From contig NZ_CP141643.1 of NCBI RefSeq assembly GCF_038452275.1, positions 1,302,001 through 1,366,000 of the forward strand: 64,000 nucleotides of DNA. Reading direction: 5' to 3'. The position numbers and the translations under genes are program-made. The notes beneath the pieces are model-generated. The model saw only the letters and a program-made list of their open reading frames with translations, did no database searches and was not told the DNA's origin. Below, piece after piece: positions 26,373 to 38,234 of this stretch. Origin of the DNA: Corynebacterium sp. BD556 (GTDB lineage: Bacteria > Actinomycetota > Actinomycetes > Mycobacteriales > Mycobacteriaceae). Every line of letters begins with the position of its first letter. Within the stretch, counting starts at the first letter, position 1.

Positions 26373-27238
26373 CGCCGCGCCACCTCGTTGAGATACGAGA
26401 TCACCCGGGAGGCGACGTCAACACCTGTGACCTCACTTAAACTCATAAACTGCGCATTCGAGTTGACCTCGCCCACCAGCGGCTCATCTGAATCCAAAAA
26501 GTCCACCGCGCCGATTTCCAATCCCAGTGCAGCCATCGCCCGCCTGGCCACCTCCACGTACTGCGCTGGCGGGTCCCAGGGCTGCGCCTTGCCCCCACCT
26601 GTCAGGTTGGCGCGGAAGTCACTTCCTGCGGCGAAGCGGCGCATCGCCGCGACCGGTTCGTCTCCGACCATGTAGACACGCGCATCTGTTCCTCTCGAAC
26701 GGGCGATGAAGCGCTCCAAAATAATGGGGGCCGGTTGGGTGGCACAAATCATCTCCACTAACTCCTCCTCGTCGGCCACCAGGTGTACTCCCCTGCCCCA
26801 GGAACCAACCGCGCGTTTGGCCACCAGGGGATAACCCAGGATCTGCTTCGCCGCAGCAACAGCCTCCGAGGCCCTCCACTGCTCGCGGCTAAGTGTGTCA
26901 AAAACATAAGGCAGCACCACAGTGTCGGGGTGAGCGATACCTGCCGCTGTGAGCGCGGCGTGGGTCAACGCCTTGTTGTCGCACATCGCGATCGCCCGCG
27001 CGGAGTTGATGCAGCGCACCCCACGCGCCTCCAGCGAGGCGATCAAAGCCACATCCTTATCCATGACCAACGCTACATCCGGCAGCGCGTCACCTCGGGC
27101 CACGGCGACCGCGGCGTGGTCGTTGGTGCAACGAGTCAAACTCACCTCATCGGCGCGCTGCAGCAGCGCTTCAAATTGCAGCTCAAAGCGCTGCCACACC
27201 AACCACCGGTTGCTCACAAGCCAGGCCGTCGACATCAA
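26369..27238 (-). CDS. RimK-like ATP-grasp amide ligase
   Basis: A 289-residue ATP-grasp enzyme of the RimK/LysX side of the superfamily, which joins a carboxylate to an amine through an acyl phosphate. Visible sites: CDNKALTHAALTAAGI (85-101), the ATP-binding lysine in YPLVAKRAVGSWGRGV (K141 and glycine loop), adenine-contacting ILERFI (E175), DARVYMVG (D185, R187), FRANLTGGG (R209, N211), and the metal ligands D246, E257 and N259 in GAVDFLDSDEPLVGEVNSN. All core residues are intact. It overlaps its neighbours by 4 bp on both sides. Substrates are unknown; a glutamate-adding role is suggested only by RimK kinship and the folC neighbourhood. Confidence 0.85.
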   Translation of the reverse strand: MMSTAWLVSNRWLVWQRFELQFEALLQRADEVSLTRCTNDHAAVAVARGDALPDVALVMDKDVALIASLEARGVRCINSARAIAMCDNKALTHAALTAAGIAHPDTVVLPYVFDTLSREQWRASEAVAAAKQILGYPLVAKRAVGSWGRGVHLVADEEELVEMICATQPAPIILERFIARSRGTDARVYMVGDEPVAAMRRFAAGSDFRANLTGGGKAQPWDPPAQYVEVARRAMAALGLEIGAVDFLDSDEPLVGEVNSNAQFMSLSEVTGVDVASRVISYLNEVARR

Positions 27239-27801
27239 AAACCTGCCTCGGCGGCCAACCGCACCACGATGCGCCTGAGCACCCCAGGCAGGACATCACC
27301 GATCAGCGCTGGGTTCAACTCCAACTGCACATAAGGAATCCCGGCGCGGCGGGACACATCGGAAGAGACGCGGTTGAGGCCCATCGCGGGGAAGACTTCG
27401 TCGACAAGCACCGCGAAACCGGCTGCGGAGAACTCCTCGACCACAATGTCGCGGATATGCCACCGGTGGTAGATGTTGCGGCCGCAACCTGTGCCGAGGA
27501 TGACGGCCTGTTCGCGCGACGGACTCATCTCATGCAAATCCACGCCAGCTACCACCGATTCGCGGGCAGCCAGCTCGACAGCGGCATCTCGAAACGGGCT
27601 GGACTCGTCCGAGTTCGGGTCGGAAAAATCAGCGTCGTTTTTGATCAGGGCGTGGACACCGACCGCGCTGTGCAGCCCACGCGCCAGCTCTGCCGTGGCG
27701 GGCTCAGCATACTTCCAACGCCCCTGCCTACGGTGGCGCACAGCATGCGGCGCGGTCACAATAATCGGGCTCCTGCCAGCCAACACGTCGAAAGCGGACA
27801 T
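27235..27801 (-). CDS. N-formylglutamate-amidohydrolase-like protein
   Basis: A 188-residue zinc-hydrolase-fold protein resembling N-formylglutamate amidohydrolases. The signature positions are TAPHAVRHRRQG (P18, H19, then basic residues), GVDLHEMSPSREQ (D88, H90, E91) and YVQLELNPAL (Q159, E161, N163), matching the PHxG, DxH and Q(I/L)E motifs. No histidine-degradation gene is nearby, so formylglutamate is an unlikely substrate. The gene begins 2 nt after the folC stop and its end overlaps the ATP-grasp gene by 4 bp. Pairing of an amide-forming ATP-grasp with an amide-hydrolase suggests formation and trimming of the same bond, an inference. Confidence 0.78.
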   Translation of the reverse strand: MSAFDVLAGRSPIIVTAPHAVRHRRQGRWKYAEPATAELARGLHSAVGVHALIKNDADFSDPNSDESSPFRDAAVELAARESVVAGVDLHEMSPSREQAVILGTGCGRNIYHRWHIRDIVVEEFSAAGFAVLVDEVFPAMGLNRVSSDVSRRAGIPYVQLELNPALIGDVLPGVLRRIVVRLAAEAGF

Positions 27802-27803
27802 GG

Positions 27804-29372
27804 CTAAACCACGCGGCGGGCTTCACCCGCAGTGTCGTGCGAACCGGTCACGACGATGGCAGTCGAGCCGACCTCATTGTCCTGATTGTCCTGCGCTAAA
27901 TCTTTGGCAAGGGCGACAGCGGCTGCCACATCGTGCGCGGTGTAGACCTTTTCATCCCCCGCTATCTCAACGGCGATGGCGGCTAATTCCTGCGTCTCCA
28001 TCGCGCGCGGGGAAAAGTTACGGGTGACAATGATCTCGCTCATCCCCCCAGCCAAGATCTGCATTATCCCCCGCACATCCTTGTCGCGGGGAAGGGAGAC
28101 TACGCCGATGACCCGGCTGAAGTCGAAATCGGATTCCAACGTCTCTACCAGCGCCTTTGCTCCAGCCACGTTATGGGTGACGTCGATAAACACCGCCGGA
28201 TCGCCCGGCAGACGCTCGAGGCGCCCAGGCGCAGACAGGGAGCCGAAGGCGGCGCGGACCGCCGCCAAGTCGAGCGGGCGCGCGCCGGTGGCCCCGAAGA
28301 ACGCCTCCACCGCAGCGAGCGCCAGCGACGCGTTGTCGGCCTGGTGCGCCCCGGCTAGCGGGAGGAAAACCTCGCTGTAGGTGCCGCCGAGCCCCTGGAG
28401 TTCGAGCATCCGCCCGCCGACGGCCAGTCGGTTGTCGGCCACACCGAACTCGCTTCCCAAACGGGCCACGATGGCGTCCACCTCCACCGCCCGACGCAAA
28501 ATGACCTCCATCGCCTCCGGTTCTTGCCGCCCCACGACGGCGATAGTGCCTCCTGCCGTGGATGTTTTGCCGATTATTCCTGCCTTATGCGCCGCGATCT
28601 TTTCAATGTCGTTTCCCAACCAAGCGCTGTGGTCGTGGCTGATCGGGGCAATCACGGAAACATCAGCGTCCACGCAGTTGGTGGCGTCCCAGGTGCCGCC
28701 CATGCCCACTTCCACCACCGCCACCTCGACTGGGGCATCAGCGAAGGCGGCATAGGCCAAGCCGACGAGCACCTCGAAGCGGCTCATGGCACCGTCGAAG
28801 CGCTCATCGACCATCTCCACATAAGGTTCGATCTCCCGGTAGACGCGCAGGAAGTCGCGGGGGGTGATTTCCTCGCCGTCGATGGAAACGCACTCGAGGA
28901 TGCTGTTGAGCTCGGGGCTGATAAACAGCCCGACGCGCCGGTTGAGTGTGCGCAGCAGGGCGTCAATCATCCGCGCTGTCGACGTTTTGCCGTTGGTGCC
29001 GGCTACGAGAATGACGTTGAAAGACTTTTGGGGCTCGCCGAGCAACTCCATGAGCGTGCAGATCCGGTCGAGGGAAGGGTTGGGGTCTGTCGCCCCGGCG
29101 CGCTGGTCGAGATCGGCTACTACCTGCGCCAACTGGGCCAGTTCCTGTTGCGTCGGCTCGGGTGTTGCGAAGGTTTCTTCACCTGCCTCGCTTTCGTCTG
29201 GCTGCTGCGTCAAGTTGAGCGTGAGGCCGTGCTCGGTGACGCAGAGTCGGCCGAATTCGCTGTCGATTGCTTCTTTGTCGCCACCGAGTTCCTCAAGGCC
29301 TTCGACGCCTTCATCTCCCAACTGGAAACGCAAGTTCTCGCGTGCCGCCCGCAGCTCGTCTTCTCTAGCCAT
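27804..29372 (-). CDS. folC: Folylpolyglutamate synthase / dihydrofolate synthase
   Basis: FolC adds glutamate to dihydropteroate and extends the gamma-glutamyl tail of folates. The 522-residue Mur-ligase-like protein has VAGTNGKTSTARMI (ATP loop, about residue 124), ITPRDFLRVYREIEPYVE, the VGMGGTWDATNC motif and the C-terminal ligase domain with FIDVTHNVAGAKAL. The first 85 residues are an acidic Gln/Glu-rich extension, seen also in other actinobacterial FolC. It lies 6 bp after valS, the conserved pairing. Confidence 0.95.
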   Translation of the reverse strand: MAREDELRAARENLRFQLGDEGVEGLEELGGDKEAIDSEFGRLCVTEHGLTLNLTQQPDESEAGEETFATPEPTQQELAQLAQVVADLDQRAGATDPNPSLDRICTLMELLGEPQKSFNVILVAGTNGKTSTARMIDALLRTLNRRVGLFISPELNSILECVSIDGEEITPRDFLRVYREIEPYVEMVDERFDGAMSRFEVLVGLAYAAFADAPVEVAVVEVGMGGTWDATNCVDADVSVIAPISHDHSAWLGNDIEKIAAHKAGIIGKTSTAGGTIAVVGRQEPEAMEVILRRAVEVDAIVARLGSEFGVADNRLAVGGRMLELQGLGGTYSEVFLPLAGAHQADNASLALAAVEAFFGATGARPLDLAAVRAAFGSLSAPGRLERLPGDPAVFIDVTHNVAGAKALVETLESDFDFSRVIGVVSLPRDKDVRGIMQILAGGMSEIIVTRNFSPRAMETQELAAIAVEIAGDEKVYTAHDVAAAVALAKDLAQDNQDNEVGSTAIVVTGSHDTAGEARRVV

Positions 29373-29378
29373 GAGCGC

Positions 29379-32051
29379 TTAAGCTTCCGGCAACGCTTCG
29401 AGACGGGCTGTGACGCGCTCGATTTCCTCCTGAGCCACCTTCTGCCGGGCGCGGATTTTCTCCACTACCGCTTCCGGGGCCTTCGCCAGGAAGGACTCGT
29501 TAGCAAGTTTTGCGCCCGTCGTATCCAGTTCCTTCTGCGCGGCCGCAAGCTCTTTGTCCAAACGTTTGCGCTCGGCGGCGACATCAACGGTTCCCGAGGT
29601 GTCCAGGGCGACGTTGACCGTCGCTGTGCTCAGGCGCACCTCAATGCTTGCCGACGCTTTAAAGTCCAGCCCCGGCGCTTCCACTCGCGCGATGGAGCGC
29701 ACAAGGTCCTCTTGGGCAGACAGGTCCGCGGCTGCGAAGTCGAGCTCGGCGGGCACCTTCTGGTTCGGATTGACCCCCTGATCGGCGCGGAAGCGGCGAA
29801 GCTGCGTGATCAGCTTGACGCAATCTTCGATGCGGCGGCGCGCGTCGGCGTCTGTTTTATCCCCACCGTTGGTGTCTTGGGCACCCGGCCACGCGGCCTG
29901 GGTGACAGTTTCGTGCCCGGTTAACGCAGTCCACAAAACCTCGGTGACGAAGGGCATGCTCGGGTGCAGCAGCCGAAGCACCACATCGAGAACACGGCCC
30001 AGCACCAGGCGGGTCGTCTCTGCGCTAGTCGGCATTTGCGTTTTAGCGATCTCTAGGTACCAGTCACACAGTTCATCCCAGGCGAAGTGGTAAAGCTCCT
30101 CGTTCGCCTTTGCAAACTGATAATCATCAAGGTAGGCGTCGACACGCGAGCGGACTTCCTCAAGACGATCAAGAATCCACCGATCAGCGTCGCTCAACTC
30201 GGCGCGCTGCGGCAGCTGACCAACGGAGGCACCGTTGATCAGGGCAAACTTGGTCGCGTTGTAGAGCTTGGTGGCGAAGTTGCGCGCCGACTGCGCGTGG
30301 TCCTCACCAATCGGCAGGTCCACGCCCGGATTCGCACCGCGGGCCAGAGCGAAGCGCAATGCGTCAGCGCCGAAGCGCTCCACCCAATCCATCGGGTCGA
30401 TGCCGTTGCCCAGCGACTTCGACATCTTACGGCCCTTCTCATCGCGCACCAGGCCGTGCAGGTACAGGTCCTTAAACGGAACCTGGGGGCGGCCTTCGGC
30501 GCCGGCACCGAAAACCTCCGGCGTTTGGGTGGCGGCAAAAGTGGCGAACATCATCATGCGCGCCACCCAGAAAAACAAGATGTCGTAGGCAGTGACCAGG
30601 ACCGACGTGGGGTAGAACTTTTCCAGCTCCGGGGTTTTGTCCGGCCATCCCAGCGTCGAAAACGGCCACAAGGCGGAAGAAAACCACGTATCCAGCACAT
30701 CGGGGTCCTGGGTGTAGCCGGCAGGCGCTTTTTCATCCGGCCCCACACAGACAACCTCACCTTCAGGCCCGTACCAGATAGGGATCCGGTGGCCCCACCA
30801 CAATTGGCGCGAAATCGTCCAATCGTGCATGTTATCCACCCAGTCGAAATAGCGCTTCTCCATTGACTGCGGGTGGATCACCGTATCTCCCTGACGCACA
30901 GCCTCGGCAGACATGCGGGCCAGCTCGGAGACCTTGACAAACCACTGCAACGACAGGCGCGGCTCAATCGGCTCGCCCGAACGCTCCGAGTGACCCACCG
31001 AGTGAACGTATGGGCGCACCTCTTTGACAATGCGGCCCTGCTCAGCGAGCGCCTCGCGCACCGCAACGCGGGCTTCTTCGCGGCTCATGCCGTCGAAGCG
31101 GGTCCCGGTGTCGGCAATGCGGCCCTTTTCATCCATGATGATGGGCATTTCAAGATCGTGGCGCAGACCCATCTCGTAGTCGTTCGGGTCATGCGCTGGG
31201 GTGATCTTCACCGCGCCGGTACCCAATTCCATGTCGACGTAATCGTCGGCAATGACCTTCACGCTCATCTCCGGGCGCAACGGGTGTTGAAATGTTTCGC
31301 CCACTAAATGGGCGTAGCGCTCATCGTCGGGGTGGACGGCGATGGCGACATCACCAAGCATCGTCTCGACACGGGTGGTGGCGACAACGAGGTGGGGTTC
31401 GTCGTCGACAAGCGAGCCATAACGCAAGGAAACAAACTCACCCTCGACATCTTTGTAGACAACCTCAATGTCGGACACGGCCGTTTCCAACACCGGGGAC
31501 CAGTTAACTAAGCGGTAATCGCGGTAGATCAAGCCAGCGTCGTAGAGCTGCTTGAAAATAGTCTGGACCGCCCGTGAAAGGCCCTCGTCGAGGGTGAAGC
31601 GTTCACGGGACCAGTCCACGGAATCCCCAATGGCACGCATCTGCCCGGTGATCGCACCGCCGTACTGGTCCTTCCACTGCCAAACCCGGCCGATGAACTC
31701 CTCACGCCCATAGGAGTAGCGGTCCCTTCCTTCCTCCTCTTTGAGCTTGGCCTCGACCTTGGATTGGGTGGCAATGCCGGCATGGTCCATGCCCGGCAGC
31801 CACAGCACCTCAAAGCCCTGCATGCGCTTCCGGCGCACAATTGAATCCATCAACGTGTGGTCGAGCGCATGGCCCATATGTAGTTGACCTGTCACATTCG
31901 GGGGAGGCAGGACAATCGAGAAAGCGGGTTTGCCGCTGTCAGGATCTGCGGTGAAATAGCCCGCATCGACCCAACGCTGGTACAGCTCGGCCTCCACCGA
32001 CTGCGGTTCCCACGACTTCGGCAGCGCATCCGCGCGGTTCGTCCCTGTCAC
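29379..32051 (-). CDS. valS: Valyl-tRNA synthetase
   Basis: An 890-residue class I synthetase. HIGH-type motif ([17 protein letters not shown], about residue 50), the editing domain, GWPD.T, the [12 protein letters not shown] lysine loop and the C-terminal coiled-coil ([25 protein letters not shown]) are all in place. I chose the GTG at 32051 with GAGGGG 7 nt upstream; an ATG at 32120 would add 23 residues of no family similarity. It is the first gene of the compact valS-folC-cassette-DUF4233 run. No T-box leader is visible in the 95 bp upstream. Confidence 0.97.
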   Translation of the reverse strand: MTGTNRADALPKSWEPQSVEAELYQRWVDAGYFTADPDSGKPAFSIVLPPPNVTGQLHMGHALDHTLMDSIVRRKRMQGFEVLWLPGMDHAGIATQSKVEAKLKEEEGRDRYSYGREEFIGRVWQWKDQYGGAITGQMRAIGDSVDWSRERFTLDEGLSRAVQTIFKQLYDAGLIYRDYRLVNWSPVLETAVSDIEVVYKDVEGEFVSLRYGSLVDDEPHLVVATTRVETMLGDVAIAVHPDDERYAHLVGETFQHPLRPEMSVKVIADDYVDMELGTGAVKITPAHDPNDYEMGLRHDLEMPIIMDEKGRIADTGTRFDGMSREEARVAVREALAEQGRIVKEVRPYVHSVGHSERSGEPIEPRLSLQWFVKVSELARMSAEAVRQGDTVIHPQSMEKRYFDWVDNMHDWTISRQLWWGHRIPIWYGPEGEVVCVGPDEKAPAGYTQDPDVLDTWFSSALWPFSTLGWPDKTPELEKFYPTSVLVTAYDILFFWVARMMMFATFAATQTPEVFGAGAEGRPQVPFKDLYLHGLVRDEKGRKMSKSLGNGIDPMDWVERFGADALRFALARGANPGVDLPIGEDHAQSARNFATKLYNATKFALINGASVGQLPQRAELSDADRWILDRLEEVRSRVDAYLDDYQFAKANEELYHFAWDELCDWYLEIAKTQMPTSAETTRLVLGRVLDVVLRLLHPSMPFVTEVLWTALTGHETVTQAAWPGAQDTNGGDKTDADARRRIEDCVKLITQLRRFRADQGVNPNQKVPAELDFAAADLSAQEDLVRSIARVEAPGLDFKASASIEVRLSTATVNVALDTSGTVDVAAERKRLDKELAAAQKELDTTGAKLANESFLAKAPEAVVEKIRARQKVAQEEIERVTARLEALPEA

Positions 32052-32109
32052 TATCTTCCCCTCGGTTTGGTCAGTTCTTCGCCCAATCATAGCGCCGGGT
32101 AAAAAGCAC

Positions 32110-32140
32110 TTGACCCTCACGTAACGTCATAGTTCATACT
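32110..32140 (+). promoter_or_regulatory. MerR-type promoter and operator, probably leaderless
   Basis: TTGACC (32110-32115) and CATACT (32135-32140) are spaced by 19 bp, the over-long spacer typical of MerR-controlled promoters, and the spacer holds the dyad-like CTCACGTAACGTCAT. The -10 ends only 6 bp before the MerR ATG, so the transcript would start at or near the start codon. Confidence 0.6.
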
Positions 32141-32146
32141 TGCCCC

Positions 32147-32820
32147 ATGAAAATCTCCGACGCTGCTCGCGCAGCAGGTTGTTCCGTCCGCGCAATCCGC
32201 CACTACCACGAATCCGGCGCGCTACCAGAACCACCCCGGACCCCAGGAGGATACCGCGATTACGGGGTTGCAGATCTAGCTGCCCTCCTGCGGGTCCGCG
32301 CCATGGTCGACGCGGGAATCCCACTGGCCGACATCAGCCAGTCAAAGCCCTCACTGATCGACGACGCCCTCCGAAGCATCAACCAACGTATCGCGCAATT
32401 GGAAGCTCAGCGCGATCGCCTTCGCGCACTTAGCTCCGGTGATTTGGGCGCCCCCGCAGATATCCGCCGCGAAATGAAAGGACTTCTCGGCGACAATGCC
32501 TATACACAAGCCGAAATCGATGCTTTCGACTTGATGGCATTGGCCGGGGTGGCAACTGACAAAACGTGGGATTGTCTGCGTCGCAACCTGGCGGATCCCT
32601 GCCGCAGGGCCGAAGCCGTCCACGTCAAAGAAATTTGGCAAAAACTGGCGGATACTCCACCAGCCCAGGCAGAGGCACTTATCGACGACCTCGCTGCGCG
32701 CGAAGGTCTCATGCACGGCATCCGAGACACCCTCAGCACCGGCGAGGTGCCGTTATCGCTAGTCGACGTCCCAACGAGCAAGGCGCAAACGCTGGCGCTA
32801 CGCAAACTTTCGGGAGGCCA

Positions 32821-32824
<4 letters not shown>
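32147..32824 (+). CDS. MerR-family transcriptional regulator
   Basis: A 225-residue MerR protein. The winged helix occupies residues 1-70 (MKISDAARAAGCSVRAIRHYHESGALPEPPRTPGGYRDYG), followed by a dimerisation coiled coil (RSINQRIAQLEAQRDRLRAL) and a C-terminal domain of about 110 residues with no cysteine cluster, which argues for an organic rather than a metal ligand. Its stop overlaps the ATG of a membrane protein, so the two are coupled, and the promoter has the MerR 19-bp spacer. Target and ligand are unknown; autoregulation is likely. Confidence 0.88.
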
Positions 32825-34755
<1,931 letters not shown>

Positions 34756-35448
34756 GTGGAGGAGAGGGAAGAAAAAGCCGCGGCGGTCGCCGGCGCGCTC
34801 GACGTCTTCTCCCGCGAAGGCTACGCAAGTGCGACCATGCAGGCTATTGCTGCCGCCGCGGGAGTCACGCGGCGCAAACTCACCTACCACTACACCGACA
34901 AAAGGAGCCTCTATCGGGCTGCACTCCAGCAGGCGGGGCGTAACCTGGTTCCCCCGCCGGAGGTGCTGGAGCGCTCCTACGCCGTGCCCGTCGAGGGCAT
35001 GCGCCGCTTCATTGATGCACTGTTTCACTGCTTCCTCCGCAACCCAGACGCGGTGCGTCTCGTCGCCAGGGAAAACCTTGACCCAGTTTTAGGCAGGGGC
35101 GAGGCGATGGAAATTGAGGAGTTGGCCGCTGTCACGTTGCACATTGAGCGCCTTCTCCTGTTGGGGCAGGACTCCGGCGCGTTTCGCCCGGAGGTCTCCG
35201 CCGACGACATTTTGCTCATGCTGTGTTCTTTGTGCATGTTCCGGGCAAGCAACCAGCACACCGCCTTGAGCCTGGCAAATGTGGATATGGCAACGCAGCG
35301 CAACACTGAAGGGATGCGCCGGTTGACCATTGACACGGTGCTGGCTTTTCTTACCTCGAACATCCCGCCGTCGGGCTACGACTCCTATGTTGAGCCGCTG
35401 GAAACTCCGCAGAAGGCGGAGTATGACCTCAACAAGGGCATCTACTAG
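34756..35448 (+). CDS. TetR-family transcriptional regulator
   Basis: A 230-residue TetR protein starting at a GTG with AAAGGAG 8 nt upstream. The helix-turn-helix is at about 7-50 ([46 protein letters not shown]); the ligand domain contains a membrane-like run [16 protein letters not shown] in a buried helix, common in the family. It lies divergent from mdh and its stop overlaps the clpX stop by 4 bp on the opposite strand. Targets are not identifiable; mdh is the nearest candidate. Confidence 0.83.
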   Translation: MEEREEKAAAVAGALDVFSREGYASATMQAIAAAAGVTRRKLTYHYTDKRSLYRAALQQAGRNLVPPPEVLERSYAVPVEGMRRFIDALFHCFLRNPDAVRLVARENLDPVLGRGEAMEIEELAAVTLHIERLLLLGQDSGAFRPEVSADDILLMLCSLCMFRASNQHTALSLANVDMATQRNTEGMRRLTIDTVLAFLTSNIPPSGYDSYVEPLETPQKAEYDLNKGIY

Positions 35449-36722
35449 GCGGTCTTTTTCTCCTTCGCCACCACGTACTCCGGTTGCTTTTTGCCGGAAA
35501 CGACGTCCTCGTCGATGATGACTTCGACGACTTCCTCACGGTCAGGCAGGTCGTACATGATGGGCACGAGCAGCTCCTCCATGATGGCGCGCAGTCCGCG
35601 GGCACCGGTTTTGCGCTCGGCGGCCTTGTCCGCAACAACACCTAAAGCCTCGTCGGTCATGGTCAGTTGCGTCCCGTCCATAGCAAACAGCCGCTCGTAC
35701 TGCCTCACCAAGGAGTTCTTCGGCTCTTTCAAGACGCGCACGAGGGATTGACGGTCAAGGTCTTCCACATTGGCCAAAATCGGCAAACGGCCAATGAACT
35801 CGGGGATAAGCCCGAACTTCACCAAGTCTCCCGGCTGCACCTTAGACAGCAGCTTCGCCTCATCGCGCTTGTCCTTGGAGTCAATCTCGGCACCAAAACC
35901 GATCCCCTTTTTGCCCACGCGTTCCGCGATGACCTTATCCAAGCCGGCGAAGGCACCGGCGACAATGAACAAAATATTCGTGGTGTCGAGCTGGATGAAC
36001 TCCTGGTTCGGGTGCTTTCGCCCGCCCTGCGGCGGAACGGAGGCAACGGTGCCCTCGAGGATTTTCAACAGCGCCTGCTGCACACCCTCGCCTGAGACAT
36101 CGCGGGTGATTGAGGGGTTTTCCGACTTACGGGAGATTTTGTCCACTTCGTCGACGTAGATGATGCCCTGCTGGGCACGGTGAACGTCGAAGTCTGCGGA
36201 CTGCAACAGCTTGAGCAAAATGTTCTCCACGTCCTCACCGACGTATCCCGCTTCGGTCAGGCTAGTGGCGTCGGCGATGGCGAAGGGCACGTTCAACATG
36301 CGTGCCAAGGTCTGCGCCAAATAGGTCTTGCCGGAACCTGTGGGTCCGAGAAGCAGGATGTTGGATTTGGCGATCTCGACGTCTTCCTCCCGTTTGCGGG
36401 AGGTTGTCATCTGCGCTTCCGCCTTGATGCGCTTGTAGTGGTTATAAACCGCAACTGCCAGTGTGCGCTTCGCGGAGTCCTGGCCGATGACGTACTGGTC
36501 CAAAAAGGCGGTGATTTCGGACGGACGCGGCAGACGCTCCTCCTCGCCGGGCTGCTCGCCGTTGGATCCCGCGAGCTCCTCCTCGATGATTTCGTTGCAC
36601 AGTTCAATGCACTCGTCGCAGATGTAGACTCCGCCGCCTGCGATCAGCTTGCGCACCTGTTTCTGGCTCTTTCCGCAAAAAGAGCACTTCAGCAGGTTTG
36701 AGGTGTCCTGAGTGACTGCCAT
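35445..36722 (-). CDS. clpX: ATP-dependent Clp protease ATP-binding subunit ClpX
   Basis: The unfoldase partner of ClpP1P2. The 425-residue protein has the four-cysteine zinc-binding domain ([11 protein letters not shown] and [10 protein letters not shown], residues 14-42), Walker [16 protein letters not shown], Walker [11 protein letters not shown], the pore loop GYVGEDVE and the C-terminal small domain. The IGF-type loop that docks on ClpP is present around residue 275 ([11 protein letters not shown]). It is separated from clpP2P1 by about 2.7 kb with three unrelated genes, as in related genomes. Confidence 0.98.
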   Translation of the reverse strand: MAVTQDTSNLLKCSFCGKSQKQVRKLIAGGGVYICDECIELCNEIIEEELAGSNGEQPGEEERLPRPSEITAFLDQYVIGQDSAKRTLAVAVYNHYKRIKAEAQMTTSRKREEDVEIAKSNILLLGPTGSGKTYLAQTLARMLNVPFAIADATSLTEAGYVGEDVENILLKLLQSADFDVHRAQQGIIYVDEVDKISRKSENPSITRDVSGEGVQQALLKILEGTVASVPPQGGRKHPNQEFIQLDTTNILFIVAGAFAGLDKVIAERVGKKGIGFGAEIDSKDKRDEAKLLSKVQPGDLVKFGLIPEFIGRLPILANVEDLDRQSLVRVLKEPKNSLVRQYERLFAMDGTQLTMTDEALGVVADKAAERKTGARGLRAIMEELLVPIMYDLPDREEVVEVIIDEDVVSGKKQPEYVVAKEKKTA

Positions 36723-36831
36723 GAAAGTGATCTACTCCAGCTTCTACGAATAAGGTGCATATTCTGGTTCGTGACGTTCCAGACTACTTCAACATCTACT
36801 CAACCCCGAATATTTCAGAAAGAAACACGCT

Positions 36832-37605
36832 ATGGGAACAACCATTCTTCACGCTGTCGAGTCCGGCAACCCAGAAGGCGCCCCCGTGGTCTTGCTCAGC
36901 TCCATTGGCACTACCCACGCCGCCTGGGACAACCAGCTTGAAGCGCTTCGCGATTTCCGGGTGATCGCACTCGATCACCTTGGGCACGGCCAGTCGCCGC
37001 TTGCTACCACTGCTGTCGACTCCGTGGCCCAGCTCGCCGATAATGTCCTTGCCACCCTCGATTCTCTCGGTGTTGACCGCTTCGCCGTGGTCGGACTCTC
37101 GCTCGGCGGCGCGATCGCCCAGTACCTTGCAGCGACCTGCCCGCGCGTCAGCCGCGCAGCGATCTGCGCCACGGCGACTTTCCTGGGCGGCAAGGATCGT
37201 TGGGTGCAACGCTGCGGTATCGCGCGCGATGAGGGCATGGAAGCCCTCGCCGATGGCATGGTGGACAACTGGCTTACACCCGGTTTCCGCGCCGCTGAGC
37301 CGGACGTTGTTGAACATCTGCGCCGCATGATTCTGGGCATTAACAAGGAAGGTTTCGCCCAAAACGGCGATGCGTTGGCCACCTGGGATTTCGCCGGTCG
37401 CCTTAGCGAGATCACCTGCCCCGTGCTCACTATTGCGGGCGCCGAAGATCCCTCGACCGGCCCGGAGCAGCTGGCAGAAATCGCCGCCGGGGTCTCCGGG
37501 GAAGTCCGCAGTGTTGTGATCTCGCCGGGCTCTCACCAGGTGGCGCTGGAAAATCCGCGGATGTTCAACGAGGCATTGGTCACTTTTCTCGCTCCGATCT
37601 CTTAA
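36832..37605 (+). CDS. Alpha/beta hydrolase, 3-oxoadipate enol-lactonase-like
   Basis: A 257-residue single-domain hydrolase. The oxyanion/strand motif SSIGTTHAAWDNQ, nucleophile elbow GLSLGG (S88 region), acid in GAEDPSTGPEQ and histidine in PGSHQVALENP are those of the PcaD-like subfamily. No other beta-ketoadipate-pathway gene is near, so the true substrate is open. It is divergent from clpX and monocistronic by spacing (80 bp to the next start). Confidence 0.82.
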   Translation: MGTTILHAVESGNPEGAPVVLLSSIGTTHAAWDNQLEALRDFRVIALDHLGHGQSPLATTAVDSVAQLADNVLATLDSLGVDRFAVVGLSLGGAIAQYLAATCPRVSRAAICATATFLGGKDRWVQRCGIARDEGMEALADGMVDNWLTPGFRAAEPDVVEHLRRMILGINKEGFAQNGDALATWDFAGRLSEITCPVLTIAGAEDPSTGPEQLAEIAAGVSGEVRSVVISPGSHQVALENPRMFNEALVTFLAPIS

Positions 37606-37685
37606 ACTTGCCTTACAAAAGCGCTGTGACGGTATAGTCTTTGTGTTTGCTGCCCTTCAAGCTGTTTTTTCGGAAAGGACCCGCC

Positions 37686-38234
37686 GTGCGCCGAACCGGC
37701 CTCATCCTCACCGCTGCTGCCACCTGCCTGGGGCTTGCGGCCTGCTCCAGCGAGGAACCGACTCCGATTGCTGAGCCTGCGGTTTCTTTCCCGACGACCA
37801 AGTCTGTTGCATCCTCTACCCCGTCCACCACGAAGAAGGAAGACGAGGACAAAGACAGCACGACCACCTCGAAAAGCACAACGACGAGGAAGACCACCAG
37901 CGCCAGGCCCGCGAACCCGGTCGATCGAAACAGCGCCGCTGCGCCGGCCCCGGCGCCTGTTGGTGAAAGAATCGTAAAGACCGAATGCACGTGGCCGAAG
38001 GAATCCGAGGCGAAAAACGGCGAGGAATTCCAGCGCTTTTGCGACGGCAACTGGGCGGAGACCTCCTTCCCCGGCGAGGGCGACTTTGTGTGGAAGGCGG
38101 ATGGCCCAAGGTGGGTATCTATCGAAGCGAAAGCGGGAGCGGACGGGCAGATGTGCTACAACCGCGATGAACTTAAGGGAGCCCCGGAGGCTTTGCTTAA
38201 CAGCCTGCCGCTGTGCGCGGTGGAGGAAAATTAG
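37686..38234 (+). CDS. Predicted lipoprotein with Ser/Thr-rich linker
   Basis: A 182-residue secreted protein anchored by a lipobox: signal RRTGLILTAAATCLGLAAC with the lipidated cysteine at about residue 20. Residues 45-90 are a Ser/Thr/Lys-rich low-complexity linker (TTSKSTTTRKTTSARP), and the last 80 residues form a small domain with four cysteines (ECTWP, FCDGNW, MCYNRD, PLCAVEE) that could pair into two disulfides. I do not recognise the domain. The GTG start has GGAAAGGA 6 nt upstream; the frame extends 15 codons further without a ribosome site. Confidence 0.75.
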   Translation: MRRTGLILTAAATCLGLAACSSEEPTPIAEPAVSFPTTKSVASSTPSTTKKEDEDKDSTTTSKSTTTRKTTSARPANPVDRNSAAAPAPAPVGERIVKTECTWPKESEAKNGEEFQRFCDGNWAETSFPGEGDFVWKADGPRWVSIEAKAGADGQMCYNRDELKGAPEALLNSLPLCAVEEN

